Part shown: one piece after another, positions 1 through 9,952 of the stretch
Layout of the letters: each line of letters starts with the position of its first letter
How positions within the stretch are numbered: the first letter of the stretch is position 1
Origin: Acaudatibacter sp963835495
GTDB lineage: Bacteria > Pseudomonadota > Alphaproteobacteria > Caulobacterales > Caulobacteraceae
Length of the DNA: 64,000 nt
Reading direction: 5' to 3'
Assembly (NCBI GenBank): GCA_963835495.1
Contig: CAWIFQ010000003.1
Coordinates: 248,001 to 312,000, forward strand
The notes under the pieces: generated by a model
Told to the model about the DNA's origin: nothing
What the model saw: only the letters and a program-made list of their open reading frames with translations
The model's database searches: none
Position numbers and translations under genes: made by a program

Positions 1-475
1 GGGCGGCGACCTCGGCGATGCGTGACGAACCGCGCGTCACCACGACGAAGTTCACGATCACCAGGATCGCGAAGATGATCACGCCGATGACGAAGTTGCC
101 GTGCATCATCAGCTCGCCGAACGCCTGGATGATGTGGCCGGCGCCGTCGGTGCCCTCATGGCCGTGACCCAGGATCAGCCGGGTCGAGGCGACGTTGAGC
201 CCGAGCCGGAACAGGGTCGCCACCAGCAGCACGGTCGGGAAGGCGGTGAACTCCAGCGGCTTCTTGATCAGGAGCGCGGTCATCAGGATCAGGACGGCGC
301 TGGTGATCGAGATCGCCAGCAGCATGTCCAGCACGAAGGACGGGATCGGCAGGATCAGGAGGACGATGATCCCGACGATACCGATGGCCAGCGCCACCTC
401 GCCGCGCGCCGCCGAGTTCCAGACCGCCCGCGCATCGAAGCCGGGACGGATTGATGGAAGGGAAAGATCAGCCAC
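1..475 (-). CDS. flhA: FlhA flagellar export gate protein, N-terminal part (cut by window edge)
   Basis: FlhA is the large inner-membrane subunit of the flagellar type III export gate. About 158 N-terminal residues are present. They begin ADLSLPSIRPGFDARAVW after a GTG start and include hydrophobic segments (VALAIGIVGIIVLLILPIPS, FVLDMLLAISITSAVLILM), the family-typical stretch PLEFTAFPTVLLVATLFRLG and the following LNVASTRLILG. The GTG start overlaps the last 8 bases of the upstream beta-lactamase gene, which suggests translational coupling. In Caulobacter flhA follows flbD; here one extra gene lies between them. The C-terminal cytoplasmic domain lies outside the window. Confidence 0.93.
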   Translation of the reverse strand, partial: MADLSLPSIRPGFDARAVWNSAARGEVALAIGIVGIIVLLILPIPSFVLDMLLAISITSAVLILMTALLIKKPLEFTAFPTVLLVATLFRLGLNVASTRLILGHGHEGTDGAGHIIQAFGELMMHGNFVIGVIIFAILVIVNFVVVTRGSSRIAEVAA

Positions 476-1346
476 GGCGGGCGGCGTCTGGCGCGGCGAA
501 CGTCTTGGCCACGAGGCGGCCGACGTCGGCGATGGCGGCGTCGCGGGCGTCCGAAGTGGCGGCGTCGGCGGCGGTCAGGTAGCAGGCGATCACGATCGGG
601 CCGCGCGGCGCCCAGGCCACGGCGATGTCGTTGGACGTGCCGCCGCCATGTTGCCGGTCTTGTCGCCGACCGGCCACGCGGCCGGAAGGCCGGCGCGCAG
701 CTTCGTAAGGCCGGTCTTCGTGGCGAGCATCCAGCCCTTCAGCCGGTCGCGGGAGGCCGGCGACAGCGCGCCGTCGAGCAGCGCGGCGTCGAGGTCTGCC
801 GACCATGGCCGCGGGCGTCGTGGTGTCGCGCGGATCGCCCGGAATGCAGCTGTTCAGGGTCGGCTCGTTGCGGTCGAGCCGGCTCAGGCCGTCGCCCAGC
901 GAACGCACGAAGCCGGTCCAGCCGGCCGGGCCGCCGATGGACGCAAGGATGAGGTTGGCGGCGGTGTTGTCGCTGAGTTCGACCGCCGCGGCGCAGAGGT
1001 CCGCGAGCTTCATGCCGCCGTCGCCGACGTGCGGCCGCGTGACCGGCGCATAGCTGAGCAGGTCTGCCTGGCCGTAGCGGACGAAGCGGTCCAGTCGCTC
1101 CTGGCCGGCGTCGACCCGCTTCAGCACCGCCGCCACGGCCATCGCCTTGAACGTGCTGCACATCGGAAACCGCTCGCCCGCGCGCCAGCCGAGGCGACGG
1201 CCGCTGGCGACGTCGAGCGCCGCGACGCCCAGCCGTCCGCCGACCTTGGCCTCGATCTCGGCCAGGGGATCGCGCGCCGCGGCCAGCCCCGAGCGAAGGC
1301 TCGCGGCCGCGCCGGCGATCAGGGTGCGGCGGGAAGCAGCGAACAT
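468..1346 (-). CDS. Class A beta-lactamase inside the flagellar gene cluster (frameshifted in this sequence)
   Basis: Serine beta-lactamase, about 292 residues, the usual class A length. The N-terminus has a twin-arginine-like signal (SRRTLIAGAAA), so export through Tat to the periplasm is likely. Class A motifs are in order: STFK (S64-K67), SDN at about 125-127, ExxLN as EPTLN at about 161, and KTG as GDKTGN followed by GGGTSNDIAVAW. Two indels, near 797 and 649, put the segment carrying KTG in another frame; each side remains conserved, so sequence error is more likely than decay. It starts 5 bases after flbD stops and its stop overlaps the flhA start, so it appears co-transcribed with flagellar genes. 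No flagellar role is implied by the family. Confidence 0.85.
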   Translation of the reverse strand: MFAASRRTLIAGAAASLRSGLAAARDPLAEIEAKVGGRLGVAALDVASGRRLGWRAGERFPMCSTFKAMAVAAVLKRVDAGQERLDRFVRYGQADLLSYAPVTRPHVGDGGMKLADLCAAAVELSDNTAANLILASIGGPAGWTGFVRSLGDGLSRLDRNEPTLNSCIPGDPRDTTTPAAMVGRPRRRAARRRAVAGLPRPAEGLDARHEDRPYEAARRPSGRVAGRRQDRQHGGGTSNDIAVAWAPRGPIVIACYLTAADAATSDARDAAIADVGRLVAKTFAAPDAARRG

Positions 1347-1351
1347 GGGGT

Positions 1352-2720
<1,369 letters not shown>

Positions 2721-2752
2721 CTCATTCTCCCTTCGGTCGACCCCGCGTCTTT

Positions 2753-3088
2753 CTAGACGGCGGCGTCCCCGTCCTTGATGATTTCGGTCATGGTCACGCC
2801 GAGGCGGTCTTCGACCACCACCACCTCGCCGCGCGCGACCAGCCGATTGTTGACGTAGATGTCGATCGCCTCGCCGACCTTGCGGTCGAGCTCGAGCACG
2901 CTGCCCTGGCTCAGCTGCAGCAGCTGCGCGACCGAGAGGTGCGCGCGGCCCAGCACCGCGGAGATGTTGACCGGCACATCGAACACCGGCGCGAGGTCGG
3001 TGGCGGTCTTCTCCTCGCCCTCGCCGGTGGCGGCGGGGATACCGCTCGGGCCGAACTCGTCGAGCTTCAGGTCGGTCTCGTCAGCCAT
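2753..3088 (-). CDS. fliN: FliN flagellar motor switch protein
   Basis: FliN forms the distal part of the C-ring with FliM and helps set rotation direction and dock the export apparatus. The product has 111 residues: a short acidic N-terminal tail, then the SpoA/FliN domain (VPVNISAVLGRAHLSVAQLLQLSQG, shown here in part by SVAQLLQLSQG and LELDRKVGEAIDIYVNNRLV) and the ending VTMTEIIKDGD. The frame is intact. Its ATG lies inside the 3' end of fliH (8-base overlap), so the two are probably translationally coupled. A 32-base gap separates it from flbD. Confidence 0.93.
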   Translation of the reverse strand: MADETDLKLDEFGPSGIPAATGEGEEKTATDLAPVFDVPVNISAVLGRAHLSVAQLLQLSQGSVLELDRKVGEAIDIYVNNRLVARGEVVVVEDRLGVTMTEIIKDGDAAV

Positions 3089-3754
3089 GGGGCGCCTCTT
3101 CGACGGATCGGGTTGGGTCGGGCAGGGCTTCGGCGTGCAGGCCCTCGGCGGCGAGGGCGCCTTCCAGCGCCTCCGCGACGCGCTGGGCCGCGCCGGCCGG
3201 GTCGAACGACGCTGAGCCGTCGCCCCAGTCGAGCACGAAGGCGGCGGCCGGAAGGTCGGGGTCGGCCCTGGCGAGGATCTGGCCGCTGATAGCCGATCGC
3301 CTCGGCGGTCTCGGTGAGGGCGATCTGCAGCCGCTCCAGCAGCGCTGCCGGGGCGCGAAGCGTCAGGCGCGGCGTCGACTCGACCTCGCGCGCCAGCGCC
3401 GCCAGGGCGGCCTGTAGCGGTGCTTCGGGGAAACGATCGCACGCGGCGTCGGCGATCTGGCGGGCGCAGGCCAGCGCCAGCTCGGCCGCGCCCACCCGGT
3501 GCTGGTGGGCGGCGGCGGCGAGCGTCGGCAGGGCGGCGCGGGCCGCGCCGGCGAGGTCGTTGAGCGCATGGGCGGTCTGAGCTTCGATGCTCTGCATCGC
3601 CGCGGCTTCGCCCTCGGCTCTGGCCTTCGCGCTCAGCGCCGCCACCTCGTCGCTGGTGAACAGGCGCTTGTAGGTGCTCGTCGTGGCCGGCGCGGACCCG
3701 TCGAACTCGGTGTCGAAGGTGTATTTGCGCGGCGCTGTCTGATGTGGCGGCCAT
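3081..3754 (-). CDS. fliH: FliH/FlbE flagellar export ATPase regulator (two frameshifts)
   Basis: FliH (FlbE in Caulobacter) binds the export ATPase FliI and links it to the C-ring. The reading frame begins MAATSDSA at an ATG overlapping the fliG stop (TGATG). An extra base near 3730 precedes RKYTFDTEFDG, and a second near 3288 precedes SGQILARADPDL. With both repaired, about 224 residues run from KYTFDTEF through an alanine-rich helical middle to a C-terminal domain ending EEAPHG at a TGA that overlaps fliN. Identification rests mainly on position in the fliF-fliG-fliH-fliN order and on the overall character, since FliH proteins diverge strongly. Confidence 0.78.
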
Positions 3755-4792
3755 CAGTAGATCAGCTCGTCGTCGCCGCCGGCGCCGGCGAGCATGATCT
3801 CGCCCTTGGCGGCGAGGTCCTTGGCGACCTGCACCATCGCCATCTGGGCCGGCGTCGACATCCCGCAGCCGGACCGGGCCCATGCTCTCCATGTCCTCGC
3901 GCATGATCTTGGCGGCGCGCTCGGACATGTTGGAGAAGAACATCTCCCGCAGCGCGTCCGAGGCGCCCTTCAGCGCCAGGGCCAGCTGGTCCTTCTCCAC
4001 CGCCCGCAGCAGGGTCTGCACCCCGCCGGGATCCAGCTTGGACAGGTCCTCGAACACGAACATCAGCGCCCGGATGCGCTCGGCGCTCTCGCGGTTGCGC
4101 TCCTCCAGGGCGGCGATGAAGCGGCTCTCGGTCTGGCGGTCGAAGCTGTTGAAGATCTCGGCCATCATCTCGTGGCTGTCGCGCTTGGAGGTGCGCGCCA
4201 GGTTGGACATGAACTCGGTGCGCAGCGTCTGCTCGATCTTGTCGAGGATCTCGCGCTGCACCGGCTCCATGCGCAGCATCCGCATCACGCATTCGAGCGC
4301 GAAGTCCTCGGGCAGCGCCGCCAGCACGCGCGCGGCGTGCTCGGATTTGATCTTCGAGAGGATCACCGCGACGGTCTGCGGGTATTCGTTCTTCAGGTAG
4401 TTGGCGAGCACGGCCTCGTTCACGTTGCCGAGCTTGTCCCACATGGTCCGACCCGCCGGACCGCGGATCTCCTCCATCAGGGTGTCGACCTTGTCGCCGG
4501 GCATGAAGGCGGCGAGCAGCTTCTGGGTCTGTTCGAACGAGCCCATGATCGCGCCGCCGCCGGACATGCCGGAGACGAACTCCACCAGCAGCTCCTCGAC
4601 CGCGGCGGCGGTCACGGTGCCGAGGCCGGCCATGGCCTGGGAGACTTCCTTGATCTCCTCCTCGTCGAGGGCGCGCCAGATGCTGCCATGATCTTCGCCG
4701 AGCGCCAGCAGCACGACGGCGGCCTTCTCCGGCCCGGTCAGGCGGGAGGCGTCGACGATGGACTTGGTCTTGGCTCGCGCGGGCGTGCTCAT
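3754..4792 (-). CDS. fliG: FliG flagellar motor switch protein (one frameshift near the end)
   Basis: FliG is the C-ring torque-generating subunit that sits on the MS ring and interacts with the stator. About 345 residues: N-terminal domain beginning near LTGPEKAAVVLLALGED, middle domain with the EHPQ-like ANYLKNEYPQTVAVILS, and the C-terminal charged torque helix region (MFVFEDLSKLD and the later FFSNMSERAAKIM). An extra base near 3851 shifts the frame after RLRDVDA; the true end reads AQMAMVQVAKDLAAKGEIM and finishes DDELIY. The stop overlaps the fliH start; the gene overlaps the 3' end of fliF by 4 bases. Confidence 0.93.
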
Positions 4793-6481
4793 GCCGACTC
4801 ATGCAGCCAGGTGCGGAGGATCGAGACCGATTCCTCCGGGTGCTTATCGACGAACTCGGCGACGCGCTTGACCGAGGAGGCCTTCACCTGGCCTTCGATC
4901 CTGGCGATGTCGAGCTTCTGTTCGATGTCGGGGCCGGGCAGGGCCAGCGGCTGGCCGGCCTGATCGACGGCGACGGTCTGGCCGTCGGACGTCGTCACCA
5001 TGCGCACGGCGGTCGGCGAGCCGCCGCCGCTGGGGATCAGCCCCATGCCGCCCCCGCCGCCGCCGGCGGCCGCGCTACGCACCAGCGGCCGGATCACGAA
5101 GAACAGGATCAGCACCGCGACCAGGCCAAGGATGGCGAGCTCCACTGTGCGCATGATGTCGTTCTTGTCGAAGCCGGTCAGGGGATTGGCGGCGCTGACG
5201 CCCTCGCCGTCCTCGGCGTCGGGGAAGCGCACGTTGACCACCTGAACCGTGTCGCCGCGATCGCTGGAGAAGCCCATCGCCGCCTTCACCAGGTCGTTGA
5301 GGTGCTGCATCTCCTCGGCGGAGCGCGGGGTGTAGGGGCCTGGCTTGCCGTTCTTGCCGCGGCGCCGTCACGCCATCGACCGCCACGGCGACCGACAGCC
5401 GCTTGACGGTGCCGGGCTGCTGCACCTGCGTCGTGACCGTCTTGGAGATCTCGTAGTTGGTGGTCGAACTCGTTGCCGACGGTCTCGTTGCCGCTGGACG
5501 CGCCGACCGGCGTCAGGGGCTGCTGACCTCCGGGGATGTTGACCGAAGCCGAGGTCGCGCCCGAATTGCTGCCGCCGCTCTGGTTCTCCTTGGCGGTGTT
5601 CTCGTTGGTCTGCTGCGAGCGCACCACCTGGCCGTCGGGATCGTACTTCTCCTGCTGGGTGGTGACCTGGGACATGTCGACGTCGGCGCTGACCTGGACG
5701 CGGGCCTTGCCGGGGCCGACAACGCCCTCGACCAGGCTCTTGATCCGGGCCTGAACGGTGTCCTCGATCGCCGCCTTGGCGTCGGCGCCGGCCTTGCCGC
5801 CCATCGCCGGGTCGCTGTCGGCCGAGAGGGTCTTGCCGTGCTGGTCGATCACCGTCACCCGCTCGGGCTTCAGGTTCGGCACCGCGCCGGCGACCAGGTT
5901 CTGCACGGCGCGCACCTGGTCGGTCGACGGCTCGCGCGCCCCGACCCCGATCGTCACCGAGGCCGTGGCCTGGTCGGCGCTGTCCTGGAACAGCTGCCGC
6001 TCCGGCAGCACCAGGTGGACGCTGGCGAAGGTGACGCCGTCGAGGGCGCGGATCGTCCGCGCGAGTTCGCCCTCGGTGGCCCGCTTCATGTTCAGCTGCT
6101 GGACGAAGTCGGTCTGGCCGAGCGCGCTCTGGGTGTCGAAGATCTCGTAGCCGACCGAGCTGGCGGTCGGCAGGCCCTTGCCGGCCAGCATCAGCCGGGC
6201 CGAGGCGACGTTGTCGCGCGGCACCATGATGGTCGAGCCGTCGCCCTTGATCTCGTATTTGATGCCGGCATGGCTTCGAGCGCCTGGGTGATGCTCCCAG
6301 CCTCCTTCAGGTCGAGGTTGGAATAGAGCAGCCCCATCGGCTCTGCGGCGAGGTTCATCACGATCGCGAACAGCACGGCCGCGGCGCCGCCGCCGACGCC
6401 GAGAAGCACGGCCAGTCTGACCATGCCAAAGCGCTGCAATGATGCGAAGAAGGAATTCAACCGCCCAAGGTCCCTGCCCAA
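4789..6481 (-). CDS. fliF: FliF MS-ring protein (three frameshifts)
   Basis: FliF builds the membrane MS ring, the base of the flagellum. Conserved segments lie in order across four frames: N-terminal membrane helix (LAVLLGVGGGAAAVLFAIV) with LYSNLDLKEAGSI; ring-building motifs (GLPTASSVGYEIFDTQ, LVLPERQLFQD, VDMSQVTTQQEKYDPDGQVV); then NYEISKTVTTQVQQPG; then a second membrane helix (LAILGLVAVLILFFVIRPL) and the FliG-binding C-terminus ending TWLHESA. Indels are near 6270, 5464 and 5362. Length is about 563 codons. The start is uncertain; TTG at 6481 is the longest option, with another in-frame TTG further in. It overlaps fliG by 4 bases. Confidence 0.92.
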
Positions 6482-6537
6482 CTCACGCGGCTCGGCCTTC
6501 TAGGCGCCCGTCGCTAGGCAGTATTTACCCAGTGCAA

Positions 6538-6557
6538 GGTAAACGACGCGTTTAAGG
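6538..6557 (-). promoter_or_regulatory. Candidate CtrA-type box upstream of fliF
   Basis: On the reverse strand, TTAA is followed 7 bases later by GTTTACC. This resembles the CtrA full site TTAA-N7-TTAAC seen at Caulobacter class II flagellar promoters, but the second half is imperfect. It lies about 60-75 bases before the fliF start, where the class II fliF promoter would be expected. The proposal depends more on position than on sequence. Confidence 0.35.
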
Positions 6558-6588
6558 ACGGCTCAGCTCGCGGTACCAATCGTCGCAG

Positions 6589-7452
6589 ATGGACCAGCCC
6601 TTCGAGACCGCCCGCGCCGCGACCCTGGCGGCGCTGACCGAGGCCGCCCGCACCGACCCGAGGATCGAGGCGCTGTGGCTGCAGGGGAGCCTGGCGACCG
6701 GCCAGGCGGACGCCTTCTCGGACATCGACGCCTATCTCGCCGTGGCCGACGCCGCCTTCGATGAGCTCTGGGGCGAACGGGCGGCGTTGCTCGCCCGCCT
6801 CGGCGGCGCCCTGGCCTGGTCCGCCGCGACGACGCCGGGTCTGACAGCCATCCATGCCCTGATGACGGGCGGCGCGCGGCTCGACCTGTTCTTCGAAAAG
6901 GCGTCGACCGCGCCCGGGACGCCGCGGCCGGCCGCCAGGACCCTGGTCGACAAGACTGGCCTGACGGCGCGGCTGAAGCTGGATTGGCAGCCGCCGGTTC
7001 CGGCGGTCGGCCGGATCGTCCAGACCATCATCCGGATGACGCGCCAGGGCGCCACCTGGCCGCTGCGGGTGCTGGGTCGGGGCCAGTGGCCGACGCTGGC
7101 GATGATGGAGCTCGACCTGATCAACGCCCAGCTCGCCCAGCTGATGGCTGTGCGCCACGACCCGGCCAACTTCTACAAGAACGCGTTCTCGACCCAGTTG
7201 CTTCTGACGCCGCAGGAATGCGAGCAGTTGGCGCAGCTGACTGCGGACGCAATGACCGCTTTGTCGGCGCGGGATTTGGCGGCGCTGAAGCTGGTCCACC
7301 TTCGCGTGCTGGACGCCCTGGTCGCCCAAGGCAGGGCCGCCTGCGCCGCCCTCGGCGTGGACTATCCGGTCACCGACGCGGGCGAGCGCGAGGTCCGCGC
7401 GTTGCTGGAGCGGTTCTGGCCGGAAACGGAAACGGCCGCGCCTCTCGGATGA
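6589..7452 (+). CDS. Nucleotidyltransferase-fold protein of unknown substrate
   Basis: 287 residues. An N-terminal polymerase-beta-type nucleotidyltransferase domain carries the G-S motif and paired aspartates in GSLATGQADAFSDIDAYLAV, and a later acidic residue in RLDLFFEKAS fits the third catalytic position. The rest is mostly helical and resembles aminoglycoside adenylyltransferase-like or MNT-like proteins. The substrate cannot be read from the sequence. It is divergent from fliF and convergent with sciP, so it sits inside the flagellar cluster without being co-directional with it. The frame is intact. Confidence 0.75.
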   Translation: MDQPFETARAATLAALTEAARTDPRIEALWLQGSLATGQADAFSDIDAYLAVADAAFDELWGERAALLARLGGALAWSAATTPGLTAIHALMTGGARLDLFFEKASTAPGTPRPAARTLVDKTGLTARLKLDWQPPVPAVGRIVQTIIRMTRQGATWPLRVLGRGQWPTLAMMELDLINAQLAQLMAVRHDPANFYKNAFSTQLLLTPQECEQLAQLTADAMTALSARDLAALKLVHLRVLDALVAQGRAACAALGVDYPVTDAGEREVRALLERFWPETETAAPLG

Positions 7453-7464
7453 AAGGCGCGGCCG
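7433..7464. terminator. Possible bidirectional terminator hairpin
   Basis: A perfect 10-base inverted repeat, CGGCCGCGCC and GGCGCGGCCG with a 12-base loop, spans the stop codon of the nucleotidyltransferase gene. It lies between that gene and the convergent sciP. There is no T-tract, so factor-independent termination is uncertain. Confidence 0.45.
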
Positions 7465-7493
7465 CAGGGGTCGCGAGTTCCTTGGGGAAGGCC

Positions 7494-7775
7494 TCAGCGA
7501 TATTGTTGCAGCCGGGTCGTCCGCAGCCCCGCCATGCCATGGCGGTCGATCGACTGCTGCCAGCCGAGGAACTCCTCGTTGGTCAGCGAATAGCGTTCGC
7601 AAGCTTCGTCCAGCGAAAGCAGCCCGCCGCGAACGGCGGCCACCACTTCCGCCTTGCGACGGATAACCCAGCGCTGGGTATTCGGCGGCGGCAAGTCAGC
7701 AATCGTCAACGGCGCACCCGTCGGGCCGATCACGTACCGCTCGCCGCGGCTGTTAGTGCGCTGCTGTTGCAACAT
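7494..7775 (-). CDS. sciP: SciP, CtrA-inhibitory DNA-binding protein (DUF1153)
   Basis: SciP is a small helix-turn-helix protein that restrains CtrA-dependent transcription in the Caulobacter cell cycle. The 93-residue product matches the family along its length: GERYVIGPTGAPLTIADLPP, NTQRWVIRRKAEVVAAVRGG, then LLSLDEACERYSLTNEEFL and the end GLRTTRLQQYR. The ATG at 7775 was chosen because family members have a short variable N-terminus before the RYVIGPTG motif. In Caulobacter crescentus sciP also lies between flgE and the fliF operon, so the neighbourhood is conserved. Likely transcribed from the 169-base gap after flgE. Confidence 0.96.
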   Translation of the reverse strand: MLQQQRTNSRGERYVIGPTGAPLTIADLPPPNTQRWVIRRKAEVVAAVRGGLLSLDEACERYSLTNEEFLGWQQSIDRHGMAGLRTTRLQQYR

Positions 7776-7944
7776 GGCTTTACGCCCTTCTCACCATCAC
7801 CACAGTGCCGGAACATAGAGCCGCGGCAATAACGGGCGCTTAATTGCGATAGTTAAAAATGGTCTAACCACCGCGCTCTCTCTTAAGAATTAGAGTTGTG
7901 AGTGAAGTGTACACCTTCGTTAACAGTCCTAGAATTTCGAGTGC
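7776..7944 (-). promoter_or_regulatory. sciP upstream region with a TTAA pair
   Basis: This AT-richer gap between flgE and sciP should hold the sciP promoter. On either strand, positions 7840-7856 contain two TTAA half sites separated by 9 bases, and TTAAC and TTAAG occur further upstream. CtrA activates sciP in Caulobacter, but the spacing here is not the canonical 7, so a CtrA site is only suggested. Confidence 0.3.
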
Positions 7945-9387
7945 CTATTGGATGACGTTCAATAGTGTCTGCATCATTTGATTAGCGGTGGTGATGATCT
8001 TTGAAGACGCCGAGTAGGCGCTCTGGCTGGTAATCAATTGGGTGAGCTGGGACGACAGGTCGACGGTCGACGACTCCAACGTCGACGGATCGATCGTGCC
8101 GGCGCCGCCTTGGTTGGGCTGCTCGAGGGTGTAGGTGCCGCTGTTCTGCGAGACCTGGAACGCATCGCCGGTGACCGGAGTAAGGCCGTCCGGATCGGGG
8201 AAGGTGGCGATGGCGACCTGGGCCAGGGAGCGGGTGACGCCGTTGGAGAACACGGCGGTGACGATCCCGTTCTTGTCGATCTCGACGTTGGTCAGGTTGC
8301 CGAACTGGGTGCCGTTGGTGGTGATCGACTGGGTGTTGGACTGGCTGTCGAGCTGGGTGAGGCCGCCGGTGTTGCCCGAGCCGCCCGAGAGGTTCAGCGC
8401 GATGCTTTGGGCCGCGATGCCGAGCGAGGCGGCCCAGTTCACCTGCCCCGCGCCGGGCGCGCCGGCCGCCGAGGCGCCCAGCGTGATCGTCGGGTTGGCG
8501 GCATTGAAGATCGTGGTGTTGGCCGGATCCATCTGACCGGTCGGCGTGAACGCGATCATGCCGGTCGCGATCTGTCCGTTGGCCAGACCGGCGCCCGTGG
8601 TGACGTCGGACGCCGGCACGGCGACCAGTTCGGCGTACCACTGGTTCGGCGTGCTGCTCTTCAGCAGGTCCAGCTGCACATTGTGCTGGCCGCCCTGAGA
8701 GTCGGAGATCGGCACCTGGATGCTGTAGTCCGGCTGTACGCCGGTGGCGTTGTTGGTCTCCCACATCGCCATGCTGTTGGCCGACGGGCTGTAGGCGCCG
8801 GCGCCAGGAGGCGCGGCCCCCGCCGCCGCCGCCGCGCCGGAGACGGTCTGAGCCGCGTCGATGTTGGCGTTGACGCCGATCGTCGTGGTTGGCGAAACCG
8901 CGCCGCCGACCTGCGAGACGTTGATCGACTGCAGGCTGGTGAGGCTGGAAGGGTTGGGCGTGATCACGCCATTGGCGTCGGCGGGCCAGCCCTGGAGCAC
9001 CAGTCCGGCCGCATTGACCAGATAGCCCTGATTGTTGACCGTAAACGACCCCGCGCGCGTGAACAGCCGCGGATCGGTCGGGGTGACGTTGGTCGCCTGA
9101 GAGGTGGTGACGAAGAAGCCCTGACCGGAAATCGCAAGATCGAGCGGGGAACTGGTCTGGGTCAGCTGGCCCTGCTGGTCGACCAGCTGGCGGGTAAGCG
9201 CAAGCACGCCGCCCGAGTTGGCAGCGGCGTCGATCCCGGTTCCGGTGACCAGGGTCTCGAATTCCGTCTCGCTCTGCTTGTAGCCGACCGTGTTCACGTT
9301 CGCGATGTTGTTGGAGACGGTCGAGAGCGCCTGCGAGTTGGCGGCGAGGCCGGACACCCCGGTCTGCATTGCACTATTGAGGCTCAT
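7945..9387 (-). CDS. flgE: FlgE flagellar hook protein
   Basis: FlgE polymerises into the hook outside the cell. The 480-residue product begins with the conserved rod/hook N-terminus (VSGLAANSQALSTVSNNIAN followed by VNTVGYKQSETEFETLV), has the FlgE/F/G motif SPLDLAISGQGFFV, and ends in the C-terminal helix SQLTQLITSQSAYSASSKII then ANQMMQTLLNVIQ. It is shorter than the roughly 590-residue Caulobacter crescentus hook protein, so the variable surface domain is smaller. It follows flgD by 31 bases in an apparent fliK-flgD-flgE transcript. The frame is intact. Confidence 0.95.
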   Translation of the reverse strand: MSLNSAMQTGVSGLAANSQALSTVSNNIANVNTVGYKQSETEFETLVTGTGIDAAANSGGVLALTRQLVDQQGQLTQTSSPLDLAISGQGFFVTTSQATNVTPTDPRLFTRAGSFTVNNQGYLVNAAGLVLQGWPADANGVITPNPSSLTSLQSINVSQVGGAVSPTTTIGVNANIDAAQTVSGAAAAAGAAPPGAGAYSPSANSMAMWETNNATGVQPDYSIQVPISDSQGGQHNVQLDLLKSSTPNQWYAELVAVPASDVTTGAGLANGQIATGMIAFTPTGQMDPANTTIFNAANPTITLGASAAGAPGAGQVNWAASLGIAAQSIALNLSGGSGNTGGLTQLDSQSNTQSITTNGTQFGNLTNVEIDKNGIVTAVFSNGVTRSLAQVAIATFPDPDGLTPVTGDAFQVSQNSGTYTLEQPNQGGAGTIDPSTLESSTVDLSSQLTQLITSQSAYSASSKIITTANQMMQTLLNVIQ

Positions 9388-9418
9388 GGCCTGATCCTTC
9401 AGTTAAGTCTTCGTCGCC

Positions 9419-9943
9419 TCAGGAGGCGGCTGTGTTGGGGGTCTGAGAAACGCCGGTGATCGAACTGAGCGGCACCTGGTTCTTGCCGATCGTGAGCATG
9501 GTCTGGCCGTTGACCTGGGTGACCGCCGTGACGATGCCGCTGATGGCCGGGTCCGTGCTGGCGTGGCCGGGCGCCGTCACCGTTTCGCCGATCAGATTGG
9601 CGGCGGAAGCCACGCCGCCCTGGGCCGAGACCAGCTGCTGAAGCAGTTGGTTGGAGAGCAGTTGCTGCTCCACGCCGGTCATCTGGGTGATCTGCTGGGT
9701 GAACTGATTGGTATCCAGCGGGGAGGTCGGATCCTGATTCTTCAGCTGCGTCGTCAGCAGCGTGAGGAAGCCCTGGAAGTTGTCCGCCAGCGACGCCAGG
9801 CCGTTGTTGAGGCTGAGCTGGGTGGCCGAAGCCGAACTGGTGGCGTTGGTCGACTTGTTGCTCGCCGGCGTAGATTTTGAAACGCCGCTGGACATGTAGG
9901 CGGCCTGGGCGGCGTTGGTCGGTGCGACGGCAGAACTGGTCAT
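9419..9943 (-). CDS. flgD: FlgD hook-capping protein
   Basis: FlgD caps the growing hook and is required for FlgE assembly. The 174-residue product has a low-complexity Ser/Thr/Ala start, then the conserved FlgD segment (FLTLLTTQLKNQDPTSPLD, then TNQFTQQITQMTGVEQQL). The C-terminal part, with IGETVTAPG and ISGIVTAVTQVNGQTMLTIG, is shorter than in enterobacterial FlgD and lacks most of the Tudor/FnIII region. It starts 9 bases after fliK ends, consistent with one operon. Confidence 0.92.
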   Translation of the reverse strand: MTSSAVAPTNAAQAAYMSSGVSKSTPASNKSTNATSSASATQLSLNNGLASLADNFQGFLTLLTTQLKNQDPTSPLDTNQFTQQITQMTGVEQQLLSNQLLQQLVSAQGGVASAANLIGETVTAPGHASTDPAISGIVTAVTQVNGQTMLTIGKNQVPLSSITGVSQTPNTAAS

Positions 9944-9952
9944 GGCCTGTCC

